From: Muribaculaceae bacterium
GTDB lineage: Bacteria; Bacteroidota; Bacteroidia; Bacteroidales; Muribaculaceae
Reading direction: 5' to 3'
Length of the DNA stretch: 8,077 bases
Assembly: GCA_009775535.1 (NCBI GenBank)
Contig: VSPW01000084.1
Span: 1 to 8,077 of the forward strand
Positions 1 through 7,715 of this stretch are shown here, piece by piece; position 1 is the stretch's first letter, and each line of letters opens with the position of its first letter. The translations under genes were made by a program, and so were the position numbers. A model generated the notes under the pieces. It saw only the letters and a program-made list of their open reading frames with translations, was not told the DNA's origin and did no database searches.

Positions 1-1783
1 TAAGATGAAAAATCGTGGGGTGGTTGCCGTGTTCCGTAAAGGGCGGTTCGATTATTATTCCAATTTTGCCCGTATAGGGGAAGGCTCTTTGGGTGGTAAG
101 GGTAGAGGCCTCGCTTTTGTGGACAAGATGATTAAGGAGAATCCCATATGTGATAATTTTTATGGGGTAAGCATCCAGATACCACGGACGGTTGTGTTGT
201 GTACTGATCTATTCGACAGGTTTATGGCGGATAATGGGCTTTATCCTGTTGCATTGAGCGATGCCAAAGATGAGGAGATACTACAACGCTTTCTTGACGC
301 GGAATTGCCGGCAAGCCTATTGGAAGATTTGTTGGCGTTGATTGATGTGGTAAAGCGTCCATTGGCAATACGCAGTTCCAGTTTGTTGGAGGATTCCCAT
401 TACCAGCCGTTTGCCGGCATATACTCTACATATATGATTCCTTATGTAGAAGATCCTGTAAAGATGTTGGATCTATTGTCATCGGCTGTAAAAGGAGTAT
501 ATGCATCAGTATTTTATGCAGCATCAAAAGCATATATGACCGCTACAAGCAATGTTATAGATCAAGAGAAGATGGCGGTAATCATACAGGAAGTGGTCGG
601 TGAGAACTATGGTAGTTATTATATGCCGTCATTTTCAGGTGTAGGCCGGTCTTTGAACTATTACCCGTTGGAGCATGAAAAGACTGAAGATGGGGTTGCC
701 GAGATAGCTATAGGGCTTGGCAAATATATAGTGGATGGAGGTGTAGGGCTTAGGTTCTCTCCTCTTCATCCGGGGCATACATTGCAGACTTCCACGCTCG
801 ATCTGGCGTTAAGGGATACCCAGACCAAATTGTACGCATTGGATACCAATGTTACAGATATGGATTTCAAAGTTGACGACGGATTCAATATTGTGACACG
901 TACTGTACAATCCTTTGCCGATACTGGTGCGCTGCGTTACATGGTTTCCACATATGACGCCAATGATGGATGGCTGCGTGAGGGAGAATCCGGACGTGGA
1001 CGTAGGGTTGTGACATTTGCCAATGTGTTGCGGGACAAAGTATTCCCGTTGGCGCAGGCAATTGACTTCATGCTTAAGACCGGATCTTCTACAATGGAAC
1101 GTCCTGTAGAGATTGAATTTGCGGGGGTGATAGATCCACAGGGCGAGATGAAAGGTCGTCTTTATTGGCTGCAGATGCGTCCTATAATTGATAAAAAGGA
1201 TTTTGTTGATGACGAACTGATTAATATCGATCCTTCAAAATTAATACTTAAAAGCAATACGGCATTGGGCCATGGAAATGTGGAGAATGTCGATACCATA
1301 ATATATGTGCGTCCTGAAAATTTTTCATCTACACATAATTCGTTAATTGCCGATGAAATAGCAAAAATAAACCGCGATTTTACAGACCGTGGTGAGAATT
1401 ATGTCCTTGTTGGGCCAGGGCGTTGGGGCTCAAGTGATACGGCACTTGGTATACCTGTGAAATGGCCTGACATTTCGGCTGCTAGGGTCATTGTGGAGGC
1501 TTCATTAGAGGGATACCGCATAGAGCCTAGTCAAGGTACGCATTTTTTCCAGAATCTGACGTCATTTGGCGTGGGGTATTTCACCATCAATCCATCATCA
1601 TCTGATGGCCTTTATGATATCGACTTTCTGAATGATATCAATGCTGTTTATGAGAGTGAACATGTAAGGGTGGTTAAATTTCCATTGCCTCTTGTTATTG
1701 CAATAAATGGGTTGAAGAGTGTCGGCATAGTGGCAAAACCAGATATGGCTTATGGCAACGAAGGTTTTGAGGAACATTCATAA
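1..1783 (+). CDS. PEP/pyruvate-binding (PPDK_N, ATP-grasp) domain protein, phosphoenolpyruvate synthase-like, 5' partial
   Basis: C-terminal part of a protein related to the ATP-binding half of phosphoenolpyruvate synthase and pyruvate phosphate dikinase. The reading frame is open to the left edge (base 2 begins an in-frame AAG). From memory, Bacteroidales relatives are near 1000 residues, with a receiver-like region before this part, so the ATG at base 5 is probably internal. Counting from that ATG, the glycine-rich nucleotide-binding stretch GEGSLGGKGRGLA lies at residues 25-37, the conserved arginine segment AIRSSSLLED near 121-130, the strand LYWLQMRP near 386-393, and a second conserved block GPGRWGSSD near 470-478. 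I see no swivelling phosphohistidine domain (no GG-x-x-x-H motif) and no C-terminal TIM barrel, so a complete PEP synthase reaction is doubtful; ATP-dependent phosphotransfer to an unknown target is possible. It ends 47 bp before the coiled-coil gene. Sure of the family, unsure of the reaction. Confidence 0.85.
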   Translation, partial: KMKNRGVVAVFRKGRFDYYSNFARIGEGSLGGKGRGLAFVDKMIKENPICDNFYGVSIQIPRTVVLCTDLFDRFMADNGLYPVALSDAKDEEILQRFLDAELPASLLEDLLALIDVVKRPLAIRSSSLLEDSHYQPFAGIYSTYMIPYVEDPVKMLDLLSSAVKGVYASVFYAASKAYMTATSNVIDQEKMAVIIQEVVGENYGSYYMPSFSGVGRSLNYYPLEHEKTEDGVAEIAIGLGKYIVDGGVGLRFSPLHPGHTLQTSTLDLALRDTQTKLYALDTNVTDMDFKVDDGFNIVTRTVQSFADTGALRYMVSTYDANDGWLREGESGRGRRVVTFANVLRDKVFPLAQAIDFMLKTGSSTMERPVEIEFAGVIDPQGEMKGRLYWLQMRPIIDKKDFVDDELINIDPSKLILKSNTALGHGNVENVDTIIYVRPENFSSTHNSLIADEIAKINRDFTDRGENYVLVGPGRWGSSDTALGIPVKWPDISAARVIVEASLEGYRIEPSQGTHFFQNLTSFGVGYFTINPSSSDGLYDIDFLNDINAVYESEHVRVVKFPLPLVIAINGLKSVGIVAKPDMAYGNEGFEEHS

Positions 1784-1830
1784 TCCGGCTTTCCGTTATT
1801 ATGGCAAATAAAAACAAAATATAATTCCAT

Positions 1831-3195
1831 ATGGGAATAGGAAATATAATAAAACGGGCATTTGGTTTCGGTGGAGATGTGTCGGAACAAGATGGATTCT
1901 ATTCGGACGATGCTGATACAAGTGTCACAGTTAATGCAATATCTAGTCCAGATATCAATAATGCAGTGCCGTCACAAGATGTAGTGGCATGTAATTCTGA
2001 TGGTAAATCTGGTTTGACAAAAGAAGCAAATGCTGCGACAACACAGATTTTCGATTCTGTTCTGTCTGTGTTCAATGAATCATTGCCCGATTTCCTTAAG
2101 CGGTCGGTTGATCCTGAGGCCCAAAAGCTTTATTTATATGACAAGGTGGACAGTGGCGTAAAGGAATATCTGAGACAACTGGAAGTCCAGGCCAATGAAA
2201 AAAGTGAACACGCCTGGAATCAGCGCCAGAGATCAATGAAAACAGAGATCGAGTCATATAAGGAAAAAGTACGCAATCTGGAAGAAAAGCAAAATGAGGC
2301 CAAACAAGCACAACTCAGTGCCGAGCGTCAAAAGCGGGCATTAAGTGAGCGTGTGCATGACCTTGAAAGCAAAGTATTGAAGCTTGAGGCCGATTGTGAA
2401 CAATATGACCTTGAGAAAAAGAGCCTTATGAATAAGCTCAAGGTTGCGTCCGTTAAAGAAGATGATATTGAGGCTATGCGGAATGAGAATCAGGATTTAC
2501 GGTTACAACTTATTGCCGCCAGGCAAAATAAGCAGGAAACAATATCGGCGGAAGAAGATAGCCCAGATACGGAATTACAAAAAAAAGTGGATGAACTTGA
2601 ACGCCAGAATGATGAATATTCCAAAACTTTGAGGGCTATGTCTGTAGAAGATTCGCAGTCGCAATTGGCTGCCGAGACATTAAGACAGCAATTAGCCCTA
2701 TCAGCAAATGAATTGCAGGCAACACGTGAGGCGCTAGATTCGGCAAAGGAAGAATTGGCTATTGCGGATGAGATACAGGCTGAAATTGATAAATTTGAAG
2801 ACATCAAAAAGCGGCAAGATAATAGGATTTCTACTTTAAAGAAGCAAAATAAGCAGCTTAATGATAAGGTCGTCGAATATGAAGCCGAAATGAGGTTATT
2901 GCGTGAAGAACTGGAAGGTATAAAGCGCTCGACATATGCCAATAATCCTGAAGATGTAGTCGAAGCCTCAGGGGATTCAGATTTGCAGGATGATATCGAG
3001 CAAGATATGGTTTCTCCACCGATATCTGCGGATGCAATATTTGAGACGGCATTAGATGATACTGCATGGGTTATGGAAGTGCCGGAAACTGTTGAAACTC
3101 CGGCAAAAGCATCAGATGACTTTGGATATAAGCCTCCAAAGAAAAAGCCTGCACCTCCAGCCGATGATGCCAGCCAACAACTTTCTTTGTGGTAG
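1831..3195 (+). CDS. Coiled-coil protein of unknown function with C-terminal QLSLW tail
   Basis: A 454-residue protein with no signal peptide or membrane segment, so probably cytoplasmic. It starts with a short, possibly amphipathic helix (MGIGNIIKRAFGFGG), followed by a low-complexity acidic/Ser-rich stretch to about residue 65. A predicted helical block follows (about 70-112, IFDSVLSVFNESLPDFLKR onward), then a long charged coiled coil from about 115 to 367, rich in E, K, Q and R. Its best conserved-looking part is RQKRALSERVHDLE near 167-180. The tail (about 368-454) is acidic, then basic and proline-rich (KPPKKKPAPP), and ends exactly in QLSLW. Similar proteins appear, from memory, in Bacteroidales, but I know of no assigned function. 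The terminal pentapeptide resembles a sliding-clamp (DnaN) binding motif; that role is inference. The ATG follows an A-rich leader, usual where Shine-Dalgarno sites are weak. Generic coiled-coil similarity to SMC or myosin proteins would be misleading. Confidence 0.85.
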   Translation: MGIGNIIKRAFGFGGDVSEQDGFYSDDADTSVTVNAISSPDINNAVPSQDVVACNSDGKSGLTKEANAATTQIFDSVLSVFNESLPDFLKRSVDPEAQKLYLYDKVDSGVKEYLRQLEVQANEKSEHAWNQRQRSMKTEIESYKEKVRNLEEKQNEAKQAQLSAERQKRALSERVHDLESKVLKLEADCEQYDLEKKSLMNKLKVASVKEDDIEAMRNENQDLRLQLIAARQNKQETISAEEDSPDTELQKKVDELERQNDEYSKTLRAMSVEDSQSQLAAETLRQQLALSANELQATREALDSAKEELAIADEIQAEIDKFEDIKKRQDNRISTLKKQNKQLNDKVVEYEAEMRLLREELEGIKRSTYANNPEDVVEASGDSDLQDDIEQDMVSPPISADAIFETALDDTAWVMEVPETVETPAKASDDFGYKPPKKKPAPPADDASQQLSLW

Positions 3196-3222
3196 ACATA
3201 TTTTTAATTTGAACATAGGTAT

Positions 3223-5415
3223 ATGAACAATAGGATATTATTAGTAGTAATGGCATTTGTCGGTATCACATGTCCGCAGATGTCAATGTCGCAGCCAAGT
3301 CGGGATGTAGAAGGCATTGCCAAATATGTGTATCCCGGTAATAAAACAGCACAACCGGAAAACTTTACATATTTTCCGGATGGCAGTGCATATATGTTAT
3401 TGAGTGAGGACGGTAAACGGATTGTAAGTTATGATATAAAATCTGGAAAAGAACTGGACGTCATTTTTGACGTAGCAGAGGCGCGTGAGACAAAGCTTGA
3501 ACGCATAGATGGATTTGAAATCAGTCCAAACGGAGCGAAGTTATTGGTATATAATGAAAGTCAGCCCATATACAGGCGTTCGTATACAGCAAAATATTAT
3601 ATATATGAACGTAGAAGCAAGTTGCTTAGACCTCTTTCTTCTAAATTCGGGTATCAGCGCGCCCCATTATTTTCTCCCGACGGGCGAATGGTGGCATTTG
3701 TCGCTTCTGACAATAACATTTATTTAAAGAAATGGGATTACAATACGGAAATTGCAGTTACGACAGACGGAGTTCCGAACAAGATAATAAATGGAGTCCC
3801 GGATTGGACCTATGAAGAAGAATTTTCTACGTCTATATCAATGGATTGGGCTTCAGACAACCAGACCTTGTGTTATATAAGATATGATGAATCGCAAGTG
3901 CCAATGTATTCCTTTCCGCTTTACAAAGGCACATGCCAACCCAAAAATGAATATGAACTATATCCGGGTCATTTTTCTTATAAATATCCAGTAGCCGGTA
4001 TGCCGAATTCAAATGTGAGTGTACATAGCTATGATGTGGAGACAAGGAAAATAAAGGAACTTACATTGCCGGACCGCAATATTGAATATATTCCGCGTAT
4101 CAAGTATACAAACACTCCAGATCGGTTGATAGTAGCCACATTGAACCGAGACCAGAACCGTGTAGAATTCTATTGTGTGAACCCTAAGTCGATGGTTGCC
4201 AAATCGGTATATGTAGAAGAGTCGAAGGCATGGATTGAACCTATAACATACGAGGACTTTACGTTGGAGAATGATGGATTCTCTGTGATAAGTTCCCGGT
4301 CGGGATATCGGCATATATATAAGTATACATATGCTGGAGCATTGGCAAAGCAGATAACCAATGGCGATTTTGATGTTACGGATTATTATGGGTGTGATGC
4401 GCAGGGGAACTATTATTTTCAATCAGCCCAACCGACACCGATGGACCGTTGTGTGTCGCGTACAGACCGAAAAGGTGGCTCTGTCTTGATATCAAAAGAT
4501 AGCGGCACATCATCGGCTTCGTTTTCGCCATTGATGGACTATTGTGTATTAAGTTATAGCAATGTGTCCACTCCACCTGTATATACAGTGAATACATCTT
4601 CGGGCAAGGTTTTAAGGACGCTTGAAGATAATTCAACATATCATGAGCGTTATGCAGGACTCCCGGAAAAGGAATTTTTTGTAATGGAATCCGACGGTGT
4701 TAAACTAAATGGATACATGGTTAAGCCGACCGGTTTTGACGTCACAAAAAAATATCCTGTAATAATGTACCAATATAGCGGCCCTGGTTCTCAGGAGGTA
4801 TTAAACCGCTGGCGTATGGATTGGGATTACTATTTTGCCATTAAGGGATATATAGTTATGTGTGTTGATGGCCGTGGTACCGGTGGCCGTGGACGTGAGT
4901 TCATGGATGTAGTATACAAACGCCTGGGATATTATGAGACGGTTGACCAGATAAATGCTGCACGATATGCAGCATCGTTACCATTTGTTGATAAGGACCG
5001 GATTGGTATTTTTGGCTGGAGCTATGGCGGATATGAGACATTGATGGCAATATCAAATGCAGATTCCCCGTATTCTGCTGCTGTTGCTGTTGCTCCAGTA
5101 ACAGATTGGCGTTATTATGATACGGTATATGCTGAAAGATATATGCTTACACCACAGCAAAATGGACCCGGATATGACGCGAGCGCGCCAATTAACCGTG
5201 TAGATGGAGTAAAGTGTCCACTTTTGCTTATGTCTGGGACAGCCGATGATAATGTGCATTTTTATAATACATTGCAATATGTTTCGGTTTTACAGTCACG
5301 TGGGATATTGTGTGACATGCTAGTATTCCCTAATATGAACCATTCTATAAACGGATGTAACGCACGGGCCGTAGTATATGCAAAGATGCTGGACTTTTTT
5401 AACCGTAATATGTAG
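3223..5415 (+). CDS. dpp4: Dipeptidyl peptidase IV (S9B prolyl oligopeptidase family), periplasmic
   Basis: Serine exopeptidase that removes X-Pro or X-Ala dipeptides from peptide N-termini. It is 730 residues, the usual length for bacterial DPP IV. An N-terminal signal peptide (hydrophobic ILLVVMAFVGIT, likely cut near SMS-Q, residues 22-25) sends it to the periplasm. The beta-propeller (DPPIV_N) covers about residues 85-450 and the alpha/beta hydrolase about 500-730. By alignment to human DPP4, the catalytic triad is Ser600 (in GWSYGG), Asp675 (in GTADDNVH) and His707 (in NMNHS). The substrate amino-terminus clamp is Glu199/Glu200 in DWTYEEEF, Arg118 in RRSYTA matches Arg125, Tyr518 in YQYSGPGS matches oxyanion Tyr547, and Asn677 matches Asn710. 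All key residues are present, so the enzyme should be active. It sits 27 bp after the coiled-coil gene and is probably co-transcribed with it. Likely role: use of proline-rich dietary or host peptides. Confidence 0.97.
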   Translation: MNNRILLVVMAFVGITCPQMSMSQPSRDVEGIAKYVYPGNKTAQPENFTYFPDGSAYMLLSEDGKRIVSYDIKSGKELDVIFDVAEARETKLERIDGFEISPNGAKLLVYNESQPIYRRSYTAKYYIYERRSKLLRPLSSKFGYQRAPLFSPDGRMVAFVASDNNIYLKKWDYNTEIAVTTDGVPNKIINGVPDWTYEEEFSTSISMDWASDNQTLCYIRYDESQVPMYSFPLYKGTCQPKNEYELYPGHFSYKYPVAGMPNSNVSVHSYDVETRKIKELTLPDRNIEYIPRIKYTNTPDRLIVATLNRDQNRVEFYCVNPKSMVAKSVYVEESKAWIEPITYEDFTLENDGFSVISSRSGYRHIYKYTYAGALAKQITNGDFDVTDYYGCDAQGNYYFQSAQPTPMDRCVSRTDRKGGSVLISKDSGTSSASFSPLMDYCVLSYSNVSTPPVYTVNTSSGKVLRTLEDNSTYHERYAGLPEKEFFVMESDGVKLNGYMVKPTGFDVTKKYPVIMYQYSGPGSQEVLNRWRMDWDYYFAIKGYIVMCVDGRGTGGRGREFMDVVYKRLGYYETVDQINAARYAASLPFVDKDRIGIFGWSYGGYETLMAISNADSPYSAAVAVAPVTDWRYYDTVYAERYMLTPQQNGPGYDASAPINRVDGVKCPLLLMSGTADDNVHFYNTLQYVSVLQSRGILCDMLVFPNMNHSINGCNARAVVYAKMLDFFNRNM

Positions 5416-5416
5416 G

Positions 5417-5435
5417 ATTGAGGTGTTGCCTCAAT
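5417..5435 (+). terminator. Short perfect hairpin just after the dpp4 stop, possible weak terminator or mRNA-end structure
   Basis: ATTGAGG (5417-5423) and CCTCAAT (5429-5435) form a perfect 7-bp stem with a 5-base loop TGTTG, starting 2 bases after the TAG stop of dpp4. No run of T follows (the next bases are TATCCATAT), so a strong intrinsic terminator is unlikely. It could protect the upstream mRNA end from 3' exonucleases or lower read-through into the membrane-protein gene. A chance hairpin of this size cannot be excluded. Confidence 0.35.
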
Positions 5436-5459
5436 TATCCATATAATAATAGATTGAAT

Positions 5460-6785
5460 ATGAAGCATATTGAACCTGTATCTTTAACCAAGAGATATAT
5501 AAATGGGCTTTTTGTCAATTGGATAATCTCATGTGGGGCGCTGGCTCTCCCTATATTGTTGTCCCCATTCCTATCTAAGCAGTGGCTACCCATGGTGGTG
5601 CTTGGGGAGGTGTTGTTTTTGATATCATTCATGCGTGCGAACCGTATGCGTAATCCTCCAACATGTATGAGGGTTGTATACATGACATCATCGGTATTGA
5701 TATTCAGTTCTATACTGATGATTGCTTTCAGTCTTATACATGTCAAATGGTTGTTTGGCGACATGTTGGAGGAATTCGGTATGGAAGCACATAGGCATCT
5801 TCCATATCTAACGGTATTGATTATTTGTCCGATTCTTGCCTTGTCTGCATTATGGGGTGTGATAGCTGGGGGGAGATCTTCTTTTTGTCTAGAAATGCGT
5901 TCTCAGTATAAATTTGCATGTGACGAAGGATTTGTCGGGCAGTTGCTCAGGGGGGAGACGATCTATCAGATACGGACTCTATTGTATATTGGGGCGTTTC
6001 TTTCGTTAGTTGATTGGCTGTATTATTACATGGCATTTATTAATGTAAATATAAACACTCCTGATATGCTCATGTTCATGATAATGCCTGTTGCCATATT
6101 TGTGTTGTCTGTAGTGTATATGGCTATTCGATATTATAATATATGGGGGCAATACGCGGCAATTAGTCCCGATTTTGGGAAGATGCAGTCGACTGAATTG
6201 CGTTTTCTGGTAATAGCGGAGGGCATGATGTTGCTAAATGATGATATGGAATCACTATCATCAGGCAAACCGATTGATACACCTACTGTAATATCACTTT
6301 CAAATACGAATTATATCGGTGATACCGAAGCTGGAAGAAGATTTGAAGCCATGTCAGGTATAAAGGATTTCCGGCTGCGTTATTTGTATGTAAGCACTAG
6401 TGTCGCAGGTGCATCAAAGGTAGTGCATTATGCCGTTTTTGTTGACACTATAAAGGCAGTGGAGGAATCGAAACTGAAAGGGAAATGGTATAACGCACTG
6501 CATATATCACGTATGGAAAAAGAAGGTATCGTGTCTCCAGCATTAGGCGCTGAGTTCCGTAGGATATATACAGTTACGATGGCGTGGAAGACATATGACT
6601 ATAATGGTAAACGTCTTTACCCAATTAAGAACTACAAGCCGACATTTCGCCTTAAGGATTTTGGGGAATGGAATGTTGACTATGATGATCCCAATTGGTT
6701 GAATATAGCATATAATAATGAAGATAGATTTATGTTCCGTCTTCGTGGCCTGTGGCGTAAATATGTGCGCAGTATTGGTTGTTGA
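5460..6785 (+). CDS. Six-pass membrane protein of unknown function with large soluble C-terminal domain
   Basis: A 441-residue protein that I do not recognise. Six hydrophobic segments are visible at about residues 15-37, 42-59, 72-94, 113-136, 172-195 and 202-224, so it is an inner-membrane protein. The remaining ~215 residues (from about 227) are soluble, mixed in character and rich in aromatic and basic residues, with notable pieces SNTNYIGDTEAGRRFE (281-296), RLRYLYVSTS (305-314) and EFRRIYTVTMAWKTYDYNGK (365-384). If the N-terminus is cytoplasmic, an even number of crossings places this tail in the cytoplasm. I chose ATG 5460 over an in-frame TTG at 5418 because the TTG lies inside the hairpin after dpp4 and would add a 14-residue, non-helical extension; the ATG is preceded by an AT-rich stretch. 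It lies 44 bp after dpp4 and 18 bp before miaA, so it is probably co-transcribed with miaA. No catalytic motif or transporter signature is evident. Confidence 0.8.
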   Translation: MKHIEPVSLTKRYINGLFVNWIISCGALALPILLSPFLSKQWLPMVVLGEVLFLISFMRANRMRNPPTCMRVVYMTSSVLIFSSILMIAFSLIHVKWLFGDMLEEFGMEAHRHLPYLTVLIICPILALSALWGVIAGGRSSFCLEMRSQYKFACDEGFVGQLLRGETIYQIRTLLYIGAFLSLVDWLYYYMAFINVNINTPDMLMFMIMPVAIFVLSVVYMAIRYYNIWGQYAAISPDFGKMQSTELRFLVIAEGMMLLNDDMESLSSGKPIDTPTVISLSNTNYIGDTEAGRRFEAMSGIKDFRLRYLYVSTSVAGASKVVHYAVFVDTIKAVEESKLKGKWYNALHISRMEKEGIVSPALGAEFRRIYTVTMAWKTYDYNGKRLYPIKNYKPTFRLKDFGEWNVDYDDPNWLNIAYNNEDRFMFRLRGLWRKYVRSIGC

Positions 6786-6803
6786 CAATTAGTGTTTTGT
6801 GAA

Positions 6804-7715
6804 ATGGCTACATCAATGATTGTAATAACCGGGCCTACCGCATCCGGAAAGACCTCCCGAGCGGTTGATGTGGCGCATGCTGTCAACGGTGAGGTCATAA
6901 GTGCAGATTCCCGGCAGATATATTGCGGGATGGATCTGGGTACAGGAAAGGATCTTGATGAATATGGCGATATTCCATATCATATGATTGACATATGCCC
7001 GGCAGGATATCGGTATAATCTTTTTGAATTTTTGCGCGATGAAGCAATTGTCAGGAATGATATTGTATCACGGGGGAAAATGCCGGTGTTGTGTGGAGGT
7101 ACAGGATTGTATGTGGAATCTGTATTGAAAGGCCTTAGTTTGCCTCAAGTCCCTGAAAACCCAAAACTCCGGGAACAACTTAAGGGACTGTCGCTTGAAG
7201 AGCTTGCCGGAATGCTGGCAAGCATGAAGGCCCTTCACAATACAACAGATATAGATAGTGTTAAAAGGGCAATAAGGGCCATAGAAATACAGGAGTATTA
7301 CTCTGAACATCCAGATGAAGCAGTGACGGCTGTTCCACATCCTGTTGAAGACGCCGTAATTATAGGAGTGGATATCGATAGGGAAAATAGACGGTCGCGT
7401 ATTGAGGCTAGATTAAAGTCCCGGCTTGCGGCCGGTATGGCTGATGAAGTAAAAGGACTTCTTGATAATGGCATTTCGCCGGAAGACTTGATATATTATG
7501 GACTGGAGTATAAGTTTCTTACTTTATATGTGACAGGGCAATTGACATTTGATGAGATGTATACACAACTACTTATTGCCATTCACCAATTTGCAAAGCG
7601 CCAGATGACGTGGTTCAGAGGTATGAGCCGTAGAGGCTTTGATATACATTGGATTCCGTGGGATGCTGAAAGATGTGAATTTGTGGAGCGTGTATTGTCT
7701 TTTGTGAAATTATGA
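6804..7715 (+). CDS. miaA: tRNA dimethylallyltransferase (tRNA A37 isopentenyltransferase) MiaA
   Basis: Transfers the dimethylallyl group of DMAPP to N6 of adenosine 37 in tRNAs that read UNN codons, giving i6A, the substrate of MiaB. The protein is 303 residues, normal for the family (E. coli 316). With ATG 6804 as start, the P-loop GPTASGKT is at residues 10-17, the DSRQIY motif with the probable catalytic Asp at 35-40, GTGKD at 46-50, GGTGLY with the conserved Thr100 at 98-103, and FAKRQMTWFR at 263-272. GTGKD replaces the GTAKP of E. coli MiaA and GLEYK (233-237) replaces its CVGYRQ region; I recall both from Bacteroidetes MiaA proteins, and some of these genomes carry two MiaA paralogues. 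An in-frame GTG at 6792 and ATG at 6816 are alternative starts; 6804 gives the usual short lead into the P-loop. Its stop overlaps the start of the next gene (ATGA), so translation is probably coupled. Confidence 0.95.
   Translation: MATSMIVITGPTASGKTSRAVDVAHAVNGEVISADSRQIYCGMDLGTGKDLDEYGDIPYHMIDICPAGYRYNLFEFLRDEAIVRNDIVSRGKMPVLCGGTGLYVESVLKGLSLPQVPENPKLREQLKGLSLEELAGMLASMKALHNTTDIDSVKRAIRAIEIQEYYSEHPDEAVTAVPHPVEDAVIIGVDIDRENRRSRIEARLKSRLAAGMADEVKGLLDNGISPEDLIYYGLEYKFLTLYVTGQLTFDEMYTQLLIAIHQFAKRQMTWFRGMSRRGFDIHWIPWDAERCEFVERVLSFVKL

Noticed and set aside
1784..1830. Search for a terminator or promoter between the ATP-grasp and coiled-coil genes
   Set aside because: No stem-loop with T-run and no TAnnTTTG box are visible; only an A-rich leader before the ATG.
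2490..2942. 150-codon open frame on the minus strand inside the coiled-coil gene
   Set aside because: It is the antisense of a repetitive charged coiled coil, which gives a Ser/Cys/Leu-rich product with no domain; the plus-strand gene explains the region.
3186..3211. Possible Bacteroides-type promoter before dpp4 (TTTG at 3186-3189 and TTAATTTG at 3204-3211)
   Set aside because: The downstream box departs from TAnnTTTG at its second position, the spacing of 14 bp is shorter than the usual ~19-21 bp, and the start site would fall almost on the start codon. AT-rich chance match is more likely.
3223..3306. Lipoprotein signal on DPP IV (Cys17 in VGITCPQ)
   Set aside because: The residues before the Cys (G-I-T) do not fit a lipobox and a Pro follows it; a type I cleavage near SMS-Q fits better.
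4009..4422. 137-codon open frame on the minus strand inside dpp4
   Set aside because: It overlaps the conserved beta-propeller of DPP IV and its product has no recognisable features.
5086..5103. Short GCTGTT-like repeat in dpp4
   Set aside because: It encodes the conserved Ala/Val-rich strand AAVAVAPV of the hydrolase domain, so it reflects protein sequence rather than a DNA repeat.
5418..5459. TTG start at 5418 for the membrane protein
   Set aside because: It lies in the hairpin after dpp4 and adds a Cys/Asn-rich 14-residue lead with no helix; ATG 5460 gives a normal N-terminus.
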